Shown here in pieces: positions 1-12,600 of a stretch of 60,000 bases of DNA. Made by a program: the position numbers and the translations under genes. Positions within the stretch are counted from its first letter, which is position 1. Each line of letters opens with the position of its first letter. The notes below the pieces were generated by a model. That model made no database searches. It saw only the letters and a list, made by a program, of their open reading frames with translations, and was not told where the DNA came from. This stretch comes from Phoronis australis (lineage: Eukaryota > Phoronida > Phoronidae): the NCBI GenBank assembly GCA_002633005.1, contig NMRA01000118.1, positions 679,678 through 739,677 of the forward strand. Direction: 5' to 3'.

Positions 1-265
1 TTCGTTAGTTGGAGGTTCCATTTCAAAACTGAATGGCAGTCGTATATGTATGTGGGGAAAACCAGGTTATGAAAAGAACTTTTCATACTAAAACACGCGC
101 ACGCATGCGCACAAGCAACCCACCAAATAGATCACGGAATTTCTAGCGGATGGCTCTGACATGTGACGTGGTACTCGGTTAGCTACGAATCTTGTTTAGA
201 GCATGAAAGAAAACAAAATTTCCCCTCGCATTGAAAGTCTAACAACATTTTTTTATCAATTTCAG

Positions 266-3200
266 GTCGTTTGACAACAATCGCTTGACGAAGGTACCCA
301 TGGGAGGCACATTTCAAAACTTGGCCGTTCGAGATTTACTACTCAGCAACAATCGGTTGACCGCAATTCCATCCCAGGCGTTCAAATCTATCAACTCCAG
401 AACGTTGTACGTTTACATTAACGAAGGCAGCAACAGACAAGAATAAACACTTATAGCAGTCATTGGTCACTATGTTTCCGAAACGGATTGCAGATTTAGA
501 ATGCCAGCATTACAATTTGTTCAGAGTTGATAGTGGGTGGTGCCCCGCGGAGACAGATTTAACCACAAAAGTAATACTTGAAGGTGCATTTAACCTATAC
601 CATCAAAGACCACATAAAGTTGTAAAACTGGTCTCACCTTGATCCTTGCTTAGATTTCTAGAATTGAAGAAGATTGGCAATCGGAAAAGTCTATCTACAA
701 CTATTTCGAGTAGGGAAAGGAAAAAGCCTCTGACATTTGACCCAATTTCAAAATTTCGGTTGTAAGACTAATGGAGTTGATAAGGACAGTACGCAATTTT
801 GTTCAAGCACCAGCATTTTTAATAACTCACTGCAGCAATTTGGCGATAAGATGGTTGCAAAAAATACTATAAAAACGCTGAGAGATTTCCCCTGCATTAA
901 ATCCAAACAAGAATGCAGAAACGAGTCTGTCGACCAACTACCCTATTCGGCCGTCTAGCGACAACGCGTATTCTATCACGTAGTCGTTGTATCCTAAAAA
1001 TGTCTTTCTGTAATTGCTTCAGACAAGATTCAAAAATGTACTAAGCAGGGCGAGTTATTTTCAACCGCAGAAGCAGTGAGCAGCGTTCCAGGTATTTTGT
1101 CATTACCAATTTCAATCCATGCAAAAGGTATTACGGAAAGCAATGGCCTCGCTTGGGAGTGGACATATATGTTGTGAGAAAATTACCACCTGAACTTGGC
1201 TTATAGCACGATAGAGAGCTATCGACGTGAAAATGTTTCATTACTTTTCTCACGTAAACATAAACGAAGATTCGTGTTCAATTACAAAAACATTGCCCGT
1301 CTTCCGATGTTGAAGATGTGTAAGCCTATGTAATCTGATGTTATTCGTGTTCCAGCGACTTACAGAACAACAGGTTATCCGTCATTGAGGAGAAAGCGTT
1401 TGATGACGTCAAAGCTACACTAGATTTAAAGTTGACGAACAACATACTGCGGCTTGTTAAGGCAAAGGCTTTCAATAAGTATGTTGTCAATGCTACTATC
1501 ATATTAAACCATTGGCTGGAGATCCCAGGCAAGAACAATGCTACGTGTAAATATACATGTGGAAAGTCCTGGGACCCCTAAGTTTCATTCTCTGGCGTGC
1601 TTGAGACCACAACAGTGAAGGAAAGGTGCCCATAAGGGTTTCGTGAGTAAGCTAAAGGCATTACTAGCATATTCTAGCAAACCTGAAGCCACTGAAAATG
1701 GTTGGACAGTAATGCCGAAACGTTGAATTATTGTGGGAGTAAACTGTGTATGTAATTTTTCTATTTCAGTTTCATCAGCATCCATTTGTTTCTGCAAGTA
1801 TATCGTGATTGACTGGATTACGACACGAGCTTTTTAGTGCAGTTAGGGACTTTAAGGTTTCATAATGCCATACTTTGCTAAATGTGGTCGCAGTAGTTCT
1901 ACTGAAATTCATAAAAGCCTTTCTGCTACGACGAAGAGGACTACATGAAACTTAACTTTCAGTAAATACTATTTTCTATGGTGCGACTCCAATATCTAAG
2001 ATAATCGAACAAGGTTGAAAGCGCGGGTGTAGATAGCTTATTCATATATTGGCAAAGGTACTTGCACTTACTGAACATATCTCATGTGCTATCGGTTAAG
2101 TTTGTGGTGAAATCAGTAGGTCCGTCCTCTAACCGAAAAGTAATTCAATCTAAATTATTATTTATTTTTTGGCATTGTACACATGAACTCTGATTTCCCC
2201 ACTTGTTGGATTATCTTGATCTTATCAAGTTTTCTATGCTTGGCCACTTATATTTTTTGATATTTCATCGATCATGCGATTAATAGTGAGTTTCAAAAAC
2301 TTGTTTTTTCTATTACAGCGTTGCCGTCACCAGAAATCTGTTGATCTCCGGGATGAAAATCGATGGTCTTCCAGCGGAAGCCTTTACTGACGTAAGCGCG
2401 GAAACGCTGGACCTCTCGTCCAATCAGATAAAGACAATTGCTGTTGGTGCGTTCGTTGGAGTCACCGTATCTGATACCTTGTAAGTGATTGATATTGTGC
2501 CTTTAGTCAAATGACACTCTTGACGTACTGCATTATAAAATGGTTAGGCGCATAATCAGAGTTTCTGCTCTGGGAAGGTGAACATGTGAGTACTGATGCA
2601 AAGATCAAAGTGAGTTATGGACTTCTCAAAATGTTGCTATCACTCCATGAAGCTGACAAGAATCTAACTTATACACAAACAGTAATCACTTGCTTAAATT
2701 AATCTTCTGAGCTTGAAAACAGACAAAAAAATCCAATAATACATTTCAATATAATGTTTTCTCAATTCAGAATATTTATCGCAGCTTAGAAGGGAATGGT
2801 ACTCATTTTCCACCACACCGGGGCAAGTGCCTGCCTACTTTAATCATGAGACTTTGGCTACTACACTAAACAGCAATTTATTTGCCACTATCAAAAATTC
2901 TTAACCATGTGCAATTTAGCCCTAAATAGCAGGCTATGTATATGTGACATGTTATTTAACTAAAAAGTGAACTATCAATAGGAAATCAAAGATTCACTGT
3001 AAATTCACAAACAGTACGTCCCCCAGCAATGCAGGAAACCTAAACACTATCTTGTTGAAGTATTACTGAATATTCACAATCATGACTTATCTATTTATGC
3101 TCTGTCTTACTCGTTTTTTACTTCAATTGTAAAGTCAAATTTTGTCCAGATCATCGATAAAAAGTTAAATAACAAAACAATACGCTGTCCTTCAATATTC

Positions 3201-6200
3201 CTCAATATACTCTTCATTACATTATAGTATACTGGATACATCGTAATATAAAACAAACCGTCTTGTTTCTATTATTTAACTTCCTACTTTACTTGTACCA
3301 GAGCACACAATACTACGTCTATGTACATGTATGAAACCCTAAAATTACTGAAAGTCTGGAAAGTAATCAAACGTTTTTTCGATGCCGTGTATATAAAAAA
3401 TTCACCCCGCAAATGTTGCGCGACAAACTGTTGTATAATCCACACCCCGGCGAGGAGACAGTTATTTTTGGTAAAAGGTCAAATTAAGCATCAGGTTATT
3501 TGGCATCACATCCTAGTCGAAACCAACAAACGCGTTGTGTTTGACAGCGTTAACATAAACCAAATACTTCAAAACTCCATTGGGGCCGAGAGGTTTACAG
3601 ATTTTTGAAATCTTAAAAAATGGAACCATGTTTGGGGTTCTGCGAGAAGCAGTGAGAAATTAGCATCTTAAATTCTCCAAAATATTCATTGAAGAGACCA
3701 AAGTCCTTGTTAACCTTTAATACATGATGTATACCTGTATGATATTGACTGATGTTTCCCATTCTCGGACATGCGCAGTTCAAGTTTTCAAATCTGTTCT
3801 GCTAAAAGCCTTTTAGTTCATAGAAAGAACAAGTTATACACTAGGTAGCCGTAGTTTTATTATACAACCACTACTTCTCTTGTCCGTCCATTACTTAAAC
3901 GAAAACAGTTTCTCTTGAAAACATCAACGGTCTCCTCATAAACAACACATTGGTTTGAGTAGACGCTAAGCCTTTTCGAGAGTCCTGATTGAAAGCAATC
4001 TCTCAAAGAGATTTTCCTGCAGTAATCTCTCAAACTAAATTGCACTCTGGGTAAGTATACTTTATATTCGAGAGAGTTCTATTAGAAAAGGAGACTCCAT
4101 TATTTATTTTTGAGGCAATATATATTTGTCACCGATCGGGTGCGTTCCTGTAATCGTGATTATTCGGCCGGGTACGAACAAATACTTTAATTTTCAGGCT
4201 CCTTCCCGTGTCATATAGTTACCAAACACGTCCAAACTCAAGCATTAATAACTGTGCACGGATTTGTGCGTGTCGGTCACCACCTTTTCAAAATGTCACT
4301 GTATTCGGAAGGTGGCGCTGTTAAAGAAACTAAACTTATTTCAGCCACCAAATATAAGAGGAAGAACTTAACTCACCGGCGTTTCGGCTCATCTTCATAA
4401 TGCAAGGTCTGAAATGATATTCGAAGGCTTATGTCGTTTTTCTACCATCTAGATTAAACAAAATCTGGAAGTCAATAAATCAACATAACCTGAGCGTATT
4501 AAATTATAGGTAAACCATTGCTTTTGTTTTCAGGAATTTGCAAAGCAATACTCTAGAAGAACTTGGCGGAAAGATATTTAACGCAAGCTCGACAGTGAAT
4601 AAGTTACTTTTGCAGAATAATCACCTCGCTATGATACCCGTCGATGGATTTGATGACGTCACCCTCACTAAAATCTTCCTGGACAACAACCGACTGACGT
4701 TGTACCCAGGACCTGCCTTAGCGTCACAACCAATTACAGAACTGTACGTATACAAACAGTAGACTGGACTAGCTTGCAGAAGGGAGGCGGGCGACGGGGC
4801 GCACATCAAAACATATTACATAAGTATTTTAGAACAATCCGTCAGATTCTCATATCATTCAAACAGTTACCGAAAATAACGCTTACCGATGGAAAATTTT
4901 GCTAAATTACGCTCGTGAGCGTACTTATGGGTGGTCCCAATTTTCGGAATTTCCCGGTACAAATACGAATTTACTGTTTAATTTTCTCATACAAGTTGGA
5001 AAGGATATGAATTAATAATGTAAGTAGCCTGGTGTTGTTAGTGTAACTATGCAATCAGGAAATCCCCGCTACCAACTTCAGGTACGTAACATCTATTTAA
5101 CAGTAGAATGCGGGGGATTGAAGTCACAACTGTCTTGTAACACTGGAACTGTTCTTCATTTAGGAGCTTGGTAAACAATCAGATCGGTGACATTCCCGAC
5201 GGCTACTTCACAGGTCAGTCGTCTCTCACCAGGCTAACCATGTCGAACAACAATGTTTCAAGGATCCAGAATGGCCTTCTTGATTCTCTCACAAGCCTGC
5301 AGTATTTGTAAGTAAACGTTCAGATTAAAGGAAATATTCTTCTTACACACTCCCCATAAATAGCTCAAGTGGACCAGGTTACTCAGTGATCCATGTCTGA
5401 AATCATATTTCATTTCATAGCAGAAACGATTAACATCATATAGCAACCGCTGCTTTTCATTTGAGTTGCACAGTTCTTTTGACGGTAGAAACGCTTGCAC
5501 GTGGCATGTTATATTTACTGAGTGATTACTTTTACTTGATGTCAAATGCAAATTGAATGGGTCTTAAAAACACCCGTTTAGTCTAGGATCCCGACCATAA
5601 CAACAAGCTTCACGAATAATTTAGTAAACTCTGTGCTAAAACAACCCACACTATCCTGTGACTGGTGGCCTAAATGTGTAATCACAAGCACCGTTTTTGC
5701 CATTCACTCAGGCCCTCAAAAAGTCCAGTGCAAACATTTACTCGGTTACTCTTCGTACATGTAGTTCTGATCACCACGCATGTGTCAGCGTGCGGCACAT
5801 GCTGTGGACTGGCGTGCGTTCAGTAGACGCTAGGACCTACGCTAGGACCTAGCTACAATCTAGTCAAAGTCACGTGTTTTCATTTAAAATACACGGCAAT
5901 ATCTCACGTAATCTCGTGAAGTCTTGCTTTTTAGCGAGGTCCTAGCGTTACTGAACGGGAGGCTGGTGTATACGACCGTGACGTCAGCACTTTCGGTAAA
6001 TGTCGATTTCACTGGTCAAACAGAAGTACAGTGAATACGTTTTCGCATGTCCGTACGAATGTGTCGGTAAAAATTCACTCCCGACCGCATTTTAAATAAT
6101 GAACGCGAACGTGCTGTTTTGAGAACGTATGTAATGCACTGGTGTGTGACGTTGGTTAAACTCGGAGCTCCAAAGTGTTATTAAAAGAGTACCTTTCTTG

Positions 6201-6602
6201 GCGTAGATTAACGCGTACTTTTGGTTAATCTACGCGTACTTTTAGTTCTTAAACGATCACCGTTCTGCTATCAATCAATGCTTACTTTAGACAGTGCTAG
6301 CTTTAAAACGCATCCAAGAATTACATGAAAACTTCGGTAACGGTACAGGGTTGAGCAACACGGAACAATAATTGTTTTGGTTAATTTTGCAGGACGTTTG
6401 ACAACAACGACATCAGCTACATCGATTCAAAATCATTCCAAGGCCTGGTGAATCTCAAGGAGTTGGACCTGTCACGAAATCAACTGACGTACTTCCATGG
6501 ACTCCCCGCTTTAAGCAAGCTAACCCACGTTAAGCTGCAGGAGAATAGCCTCGAATCTGTCGAATATCTTGCATTCTCCAAACTAGCCGTCTTGGGAAGC
6601 CT
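266..6602 (+). CDS. Gene 1 exons 1-6: leucine-rich repeat array (window residues ~1-330)
   Basis: Six exons of 141, 123, 162, 210, 144 and 210 nt, all multiples of three and all bounded by phase-2 introns. Each carries about two LRRs of the LxxLxLxxNxLxxIPxxxF type. Visible cores include [12 protein letters not shown] in exon 1, [11 protein letters not shown] in exon 3, [12 protein letters not shown] and [12 protein letters not shown] in exon 4, and [11 protein letters not shown] in exon 6. Every exon ends inside a Leu (or equivalent) codon at the same point of the repeat, so exons can be added or lost without frame change. Because exon 1 opens in mid-repeat, more LRR exons and an N-terminal cap are expected to the left. 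LRR solenoids usually bind proteins; no ligand can be inferred here. Confidence 0.88.
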
Positions 6603-9600
6603 GTGAGTCTGAGAACACAATATTAGCGTTTGCTTCTTACATTTACAAAGGTCCAATTTATTACATTGAAGTAATGCTTAAAATTTAGAAACTAAGATGT
6701 TCTCGTGCCATATCGCCTCCCCTTTGCAAGACTTGAAGATATATCAGAAATCCACCTATGTATTCGTCTTGTTTAGCAGCAGTGGAATACTTGCAAACTA
6801 TACAGCCTTAAGTGGGTCAATACATCACGGTTCACCAGTTACTATTTTGTTGGAGAGCTGATTGATGGCGAACGACACGACTGTTTTTTGTTTAAGCATT
6901 CGAAAAGTTATATCTTTCACAATTCTTCCTCTTTCATATCCTTTAAACGTAAGAAATGGTGTTCGTGTAATCACGATTCACGAGTGTGTAAGCAGTAAAC
7001 GTTATTGCTAAATCCTTAATAGTTTCTACCTTTTTGAAACCTATTTGTCAGTTTATAATTTCAATTACATGTATATTCTTAACAAAGTTGCTATCGCTCA
7101 TCAAGGTAGCTACGTATTAACAAGGCCATAGATACAGCAAACAAAACTTAATTTCCGGTTTTTATGTTAATCCATCAGATTACATGTACATATTTATCTT
7201 TGATGGAGTCGATAATACCTTGTGGTTGGGTCTACTGAATAAAACAGATCCACGTGTAAGAGGACACACGCGTCCTCCATTATGCTTTTGTGATTCCCTT
7301 CTGCCGACGCAGTCCGTACAAAACTACTTAATGATATAAAATTGTCTTTAATAAGGATCATAATATTATGAACTTCATCAGCAAAAATATGTTTAACAAG
7401 CATAGTTCCGTTTGTTTCAGTAATCTTAACAACAATCCTCTTGGTTGCGACTGCGCCCTCTACTTTACGCTCAGTCCTGTCAATCAAACTATAACCGGTG
7501 GAACGTGTAGCCAGCCAGCAGTTGCTGCTGGGGTGAAGTTTAGTTCTAGTTTCACCTCCAATTCTAAATACTTCACAAATGTCGATCCAGCTGCGTTTCA
7601 GTGTTGTAAGTATATAAATTTTAACATGCATTTTATAGGCGTAAAACTTGTTTCGTCATATTGTCATCACTCATTTCATGGAATTCAGTTAATGATTCTC
7701 GATCTCAAACCGGGAATGTTTCAGCAGAGCTTGAACCAAAATCACGTTTATCACGTTTTGATTAAGTGTGTCTCAAATTTGTCAAACACAATGTGTCAAC
7801 ATGACTTCTTGATTATAGCCATCCTAAACACGATAGAAATGGTGGCATCTTACGTCAATTAGTTATCACTTCTGTCACATTCTAGCTGCTAACCAAATCA
7901 ACGCGTCCACACCAGGAGACTACCAAGTTAGACTACAATGGTACTCCACCGAGACCCTGTATCCCACTCAGGACACTAACATTACTTATAATGAAATCTG
8001 GTGAGACTCATTCAACGCTCTCAGTGATAGATGGGATTACCTGTGGATTTTTGTAAAACGAATCAGGGGTATATGTTTCCAGTCCATGACAACATTGTAT
8101 AACACGGCATTGCTAATTGTGTCGTTATTTCACTACTGTGGTATTGTATAATTTCTTGTAGACGCTGTAGTTGTCTTTGAATGAGGTTTCTCCTGCACAT
8201 CTTCATTTAATCAGATGAACAACTGTAGTGGCCAGGAAAATTGAGCAAGTGGTTGGGATAAACATGAACGCATTGGTTCGACTCTCAAAGGAGCTGCAGT
8301 GCGAGCTTTTGGAAGTAAAATCTGCAACATCAAACTAAGACAAAAAGCTATTTTTACACCTTTTAGCAGCCATCGCCTTACCTCTAAGAACTTGTTAATT
8401 CTAACAAAACTCATAGTTGAACTGCTCAAGAAACTCTCGTGAAATTCATGTATATCTGACCCAATTGTCACGCGAGTATACTGGCTCATTTCCAGGACTT
8501 ACAACGTGACTTGTATCAGCGCTGCTGCACCTACTCTGAAGGGTTCAGTCAACCACAGCCCGGTGCTTACCTCATCTCAGCTGGTCACTTACCAGTTTAA
8601 CCAAAGTGACGGTGTGTTGGCTGGCGTTGACTACCAATGCTATGTGCAGCTGACAGCTAACGGCAATACCAGTGCTCATAGTCCCATTGTATATTTGACC
8701 ACACTTGATGCAGGTAAAGTAATTCAATTAAGTTAAGAGTTCGTACTCTAAACTTTCAATATGAATTACACACACGCACGTACGTACGCACACAAGACTC
8801 GGTAGTGGCTGTTTTAATAAGAACGTAAACGCTTCAGTCCCAACAAGAGCCGCTGGGCAATTGTCATGACATGCTCCTGGAGAGTTGGGACATTTTTCTC
8901 CTCTTGTTTACCACGATCATTCTCATTGACAGTTTCTCTTGTTTTAACGACTGCTACATGTACAGTAGTCAAACACCATAAATGAGATGCTGCAAAGCTA
9001 GGAATTAAGATTGATATTAGTTCTGTAAGCTGTTCACGCTTGTTTTATGTGTTGCACTTGGCGATACACCGTGTTTAGTTGTAGATCCATGTAGTTATGT
9101 AGGAGATTCATCTTACTTTCAGTGCTTTTGGTGAATCTACTGTTTCATTTGTGGAGTTTCCTGTACCCGTGGCACCACCTTTCAGCGTCACCTGTTGACA
9201 CTCATGTCCCATTGTCGAATCCGTATTTTCTTATTTCCAGCATCTAGCGGCGCCTCTGCCGCGGTTGGTGATTACGTCTTGGATGTTACGTATTACGACT
9301 TCTCAGTTTCTGACGGTGATTTTGATGGGACTAGTGCTGACACATTCTCACGGCCGACGTATGTTCCGAGCCCTTATGGTGCCTGGCCACGAATTTCGAA
9401 TAATCCTACTGCAGATTCCTTCTCTGGCTGGTTTCGCTACGTCTCTTCGAGGAACCAAGAATTTGTTCGCAATATTACTCTGAAATACGAGTCTGGCGCA
9501 GCTGTTGATCCCACACACAGGTAAATTATTTCCTATTTGTTACATCTTTTAACGATTGCAGTAGCAGTTCTTTGAGGAATTTAGTAACTGAATTGAGTTG

Positions 9601-12600
9601 TCAATTTTCAGATACCGGGAAGTGTCATTCTACCCTGTTGATGGCATCGGATTTGGATCTCAAGGCTCACGGGACAGTTCAGGTGTACTTCACAACTTTG
9701 GGTAAATGAGTTTCATTTTTTCTGCATAAATTACCGAAATTTGGTATTGCTACAAGCGAGCTCAAAATCTCATTATCCAATTTCCAGCGATTACCAGTAA
9801 AACTCATAATTTATTTCAATCATCAGAAAAATAAGTCGTGATATTTGTCACTTCTAGAACTTAGTTGGTGATGAGCGCTTATAATTTCCAGATATGCCAT
9901 GCAATTACTAAATTGTATTTATTCAGGTTCACGTCGGCTATCAGAGCAGCTTTTACGTACAACGGTGAAGGGACGATAGCTGTCGGTGGCGGCGACGAAC
10001 TGTGGCTTTATCTCAACGGAGTTTTAGTCCTGGAGATGACAAGCTCTTCGTCTACCGCGTGTAAAAAGATTGATATCACGGCTGCTAAAAACCTAGGTAC
10101 GTGCAATTTGTTTGAGTAGACGAACACACTTACATTTGCTATGTAATCGTTTTGTGCACGGTGAGTTAAGAAATTGTTTTTCTCAACGCTTCCTAGTGAT
10201 AACGCCTTGCTAAATTTGCTCTGCAGGTGGCAGCACGTTAACGCCTAAGAAAGGAACAATAATTTCTGGTGACTGCATAGGACTATCAAGTATTAGCAAT
10301 GAAGCCGTGTCTCTAGAGTTAGAGGTAAGGTCTGCTTTGTTATGTCGTTATTAACACGAGATGTGTCGCCACATGAATGCTATGAATTAATACAGGTTCA
10401 CCAAGCAATCCATTCCTGGACTCGTATGGGGTCTGGCCAATCACCCGTGAGCATACCCAATGATACGTTCCAGCCACTGAGAATACATGCGCGCACCCAC
10501 CCTAAAATATAGGGGGGGCTCCAATTCTTCATTATCCGGACATTTTACTGAAAAAAAATTAACGAGGTCTTAAATGAAAACGGAATTACTGGGTTCAGGC
10601 CTGCCAATCGTGCATCCGCGCCGAATTCCTGTGGACTTTGTGGACTTTTGTCTCGTTTACCCGGACTTTTTGTTTCACTGAATTGGACCTTTTTGCCCAA
10701 TTTGCCAAATTGGGTGCTCGTTCCAGCCTCGAGAGCCCCCCCCGGGTGCACTCACGGAATATCAGAATCTACCGGGTTTCAATTTTAATAAAATCTGAGT
10801 AAATATCTAACATTAGAATGGTAAAATACTATTCTTCAATTAAGTACAATGGATTACCTGTCATCCAATGCAAGCACACTCCTCTCATTTGACCAAATTT
10901 CCCATTGGGTGAGGACAGTTTGGGTTTGGTGGATAGAAGCTACTGCTCTAGTATACGCGATTATGCTTACATGTATCTCCGAAATTAGATACTAGTGTTG
11001 GTCGAGTGTTTCTCCACCGAGTGCACCATGGTTACGCCAGGGCCAAGTCAAGGAGTTTGCTATAAGTACTTAGTTGTTTTCTGAGCGAGTTCGTCATGCT
11101 GTCTTACATATCGTAATCTTGAAGGTCTACGAAGCATCGTAATTCTTTATATCCGCTACTTTGGAACGATGCTTGAACTTTTTGTATCATAACGTTTGTT
11201 TATGTCGTGTTCGCAGGTGGGTGAAACATACCATTTTGACGTATTTCACGTGAAACGTAAAACTGGTACCTCCAGTTTCTACATTCAGACGGAGAAGATA
11301 GCGTTCCAGACAGGAACAAATAGATCACAGCCCATAGACTACAAAGTCGACATCAAAGAGGACTATCCCGTTGATGGCATTGTTGCAGACGTTGATCTTG
11401 AAGACTATTTTTCGTCTGGACCCTCTTACACCGTCACTATGCAGACAGGTAGGAGAAATGTTCGACAATACGTAAATTATAAACCTGTTTGGTAAAGACC
11501 AATTTACGCACAGGTCATTTTCTTGACAGAAACACTTTAACTAAATGTCTGTAAAACGGATAAAAGAAAGACGTGAAAGGATTGTTAAGTGCCAATACAC
11601 TCTAACATGAATCTCATGAAAATTAATTTAACGGCTGTTTTTAAACAACACAATAACCTACATGTAGATATTTGACACACTGATTGTATGACTGCAGGCA
11701 ACAGAGCTCGCCATTTCACGGTAAAGGCCAAAACTGCATCCAATGTAGCGGCAGCAGCGACACCTTCAGGGTCCAGTTCATACAACTATACAACATTACT
11801 CATCGACGGGAAAAACACGTCCTTCGTTGGTATGTATATGATTAAAAGGAACTTCAATCCTGCTCCTGTACAATTATGTTTATTATGGTCGAATTCATCA
11901 ATTTAAAAAAGCATACTTAAGAACTGAATGTCAAATTGACATATGGTTTTGCAGAACTTATCAGCATGTTAGTTGTTGGAGACAAGATAGTATTCTAGAT
12001 CTCGTTAACTTTTAAAATTTGTAACCATGTATTTGTCAATTTCGTGAAAATGCACATTTTTACTTTAAACGTGAACTTTAAAGGCAGTATAACCACCGTT
12101 CCAAACGTGTAGCCGCATGTTCTTACTGTCGATACGCAGGAAATCGTCTCATACTTTTATTCAACTTCAGTGAATTGAAATGCATTGCATTGGTAGCGTA
12201 TGAAATTAAATATTAAGTTGGTACACTATGGAGATGTTGTATTCTTGAAACAAAACCCAATGAAAGTTGACAACTCCATTAAATATTTAAGGAAATGTTT
12301 GCCGCGATTATTGTCATTTTCAGAATGTGCGTCTGTGTCCAAGATATCAGAGGCAGACGACAACACTTTGGACACCTACACCATTTCTACACAGAGGGCA
12401 CTGGTCATTCTTAACACATCACTGGATTACGAAGTGGCAACATCGTACAGGCTTACAGTGCAGGTTGTCGACACTGGAAAAAACCCTGATATGACGGGAC
12501 AGATAACAGTTCAGGTGATTTTTTTGTTCAGTTCGTCATAGTTGTATTAATTTCTACTTGTTCTGAAAGTGGTGATGATCATTTATCAACCTTACCTAAA

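Noticed and set aside
1585-1797. Minus-strand 70-codon frame in gene 1 intron 2
   Set aside because: No domain, no supporting splice signals; it lies in an intron flanked by well-supported LRR exons.
7194-7631. 145-codon minus-strand open frame
   Set aside because: It is antisense to exon 7 (LRR cap) and has no domain; the plus-strand exon has good splice sites, phase and cysteine pattern.
7368-7862. 164-codon plus-strand open frame as a stand-alone gene
   Set aside because: Only 7421-7605 is an exon; the rest is readthrough into both introns, past clear acceptor and donor sites.
9241-11448. PA14-type domain as a sign of a bacterial toxin gene
   Set aside because: The domain is split over five phase-compatible introns inside an animal matrix gene and is of the fibro-slime type, not a toxin.
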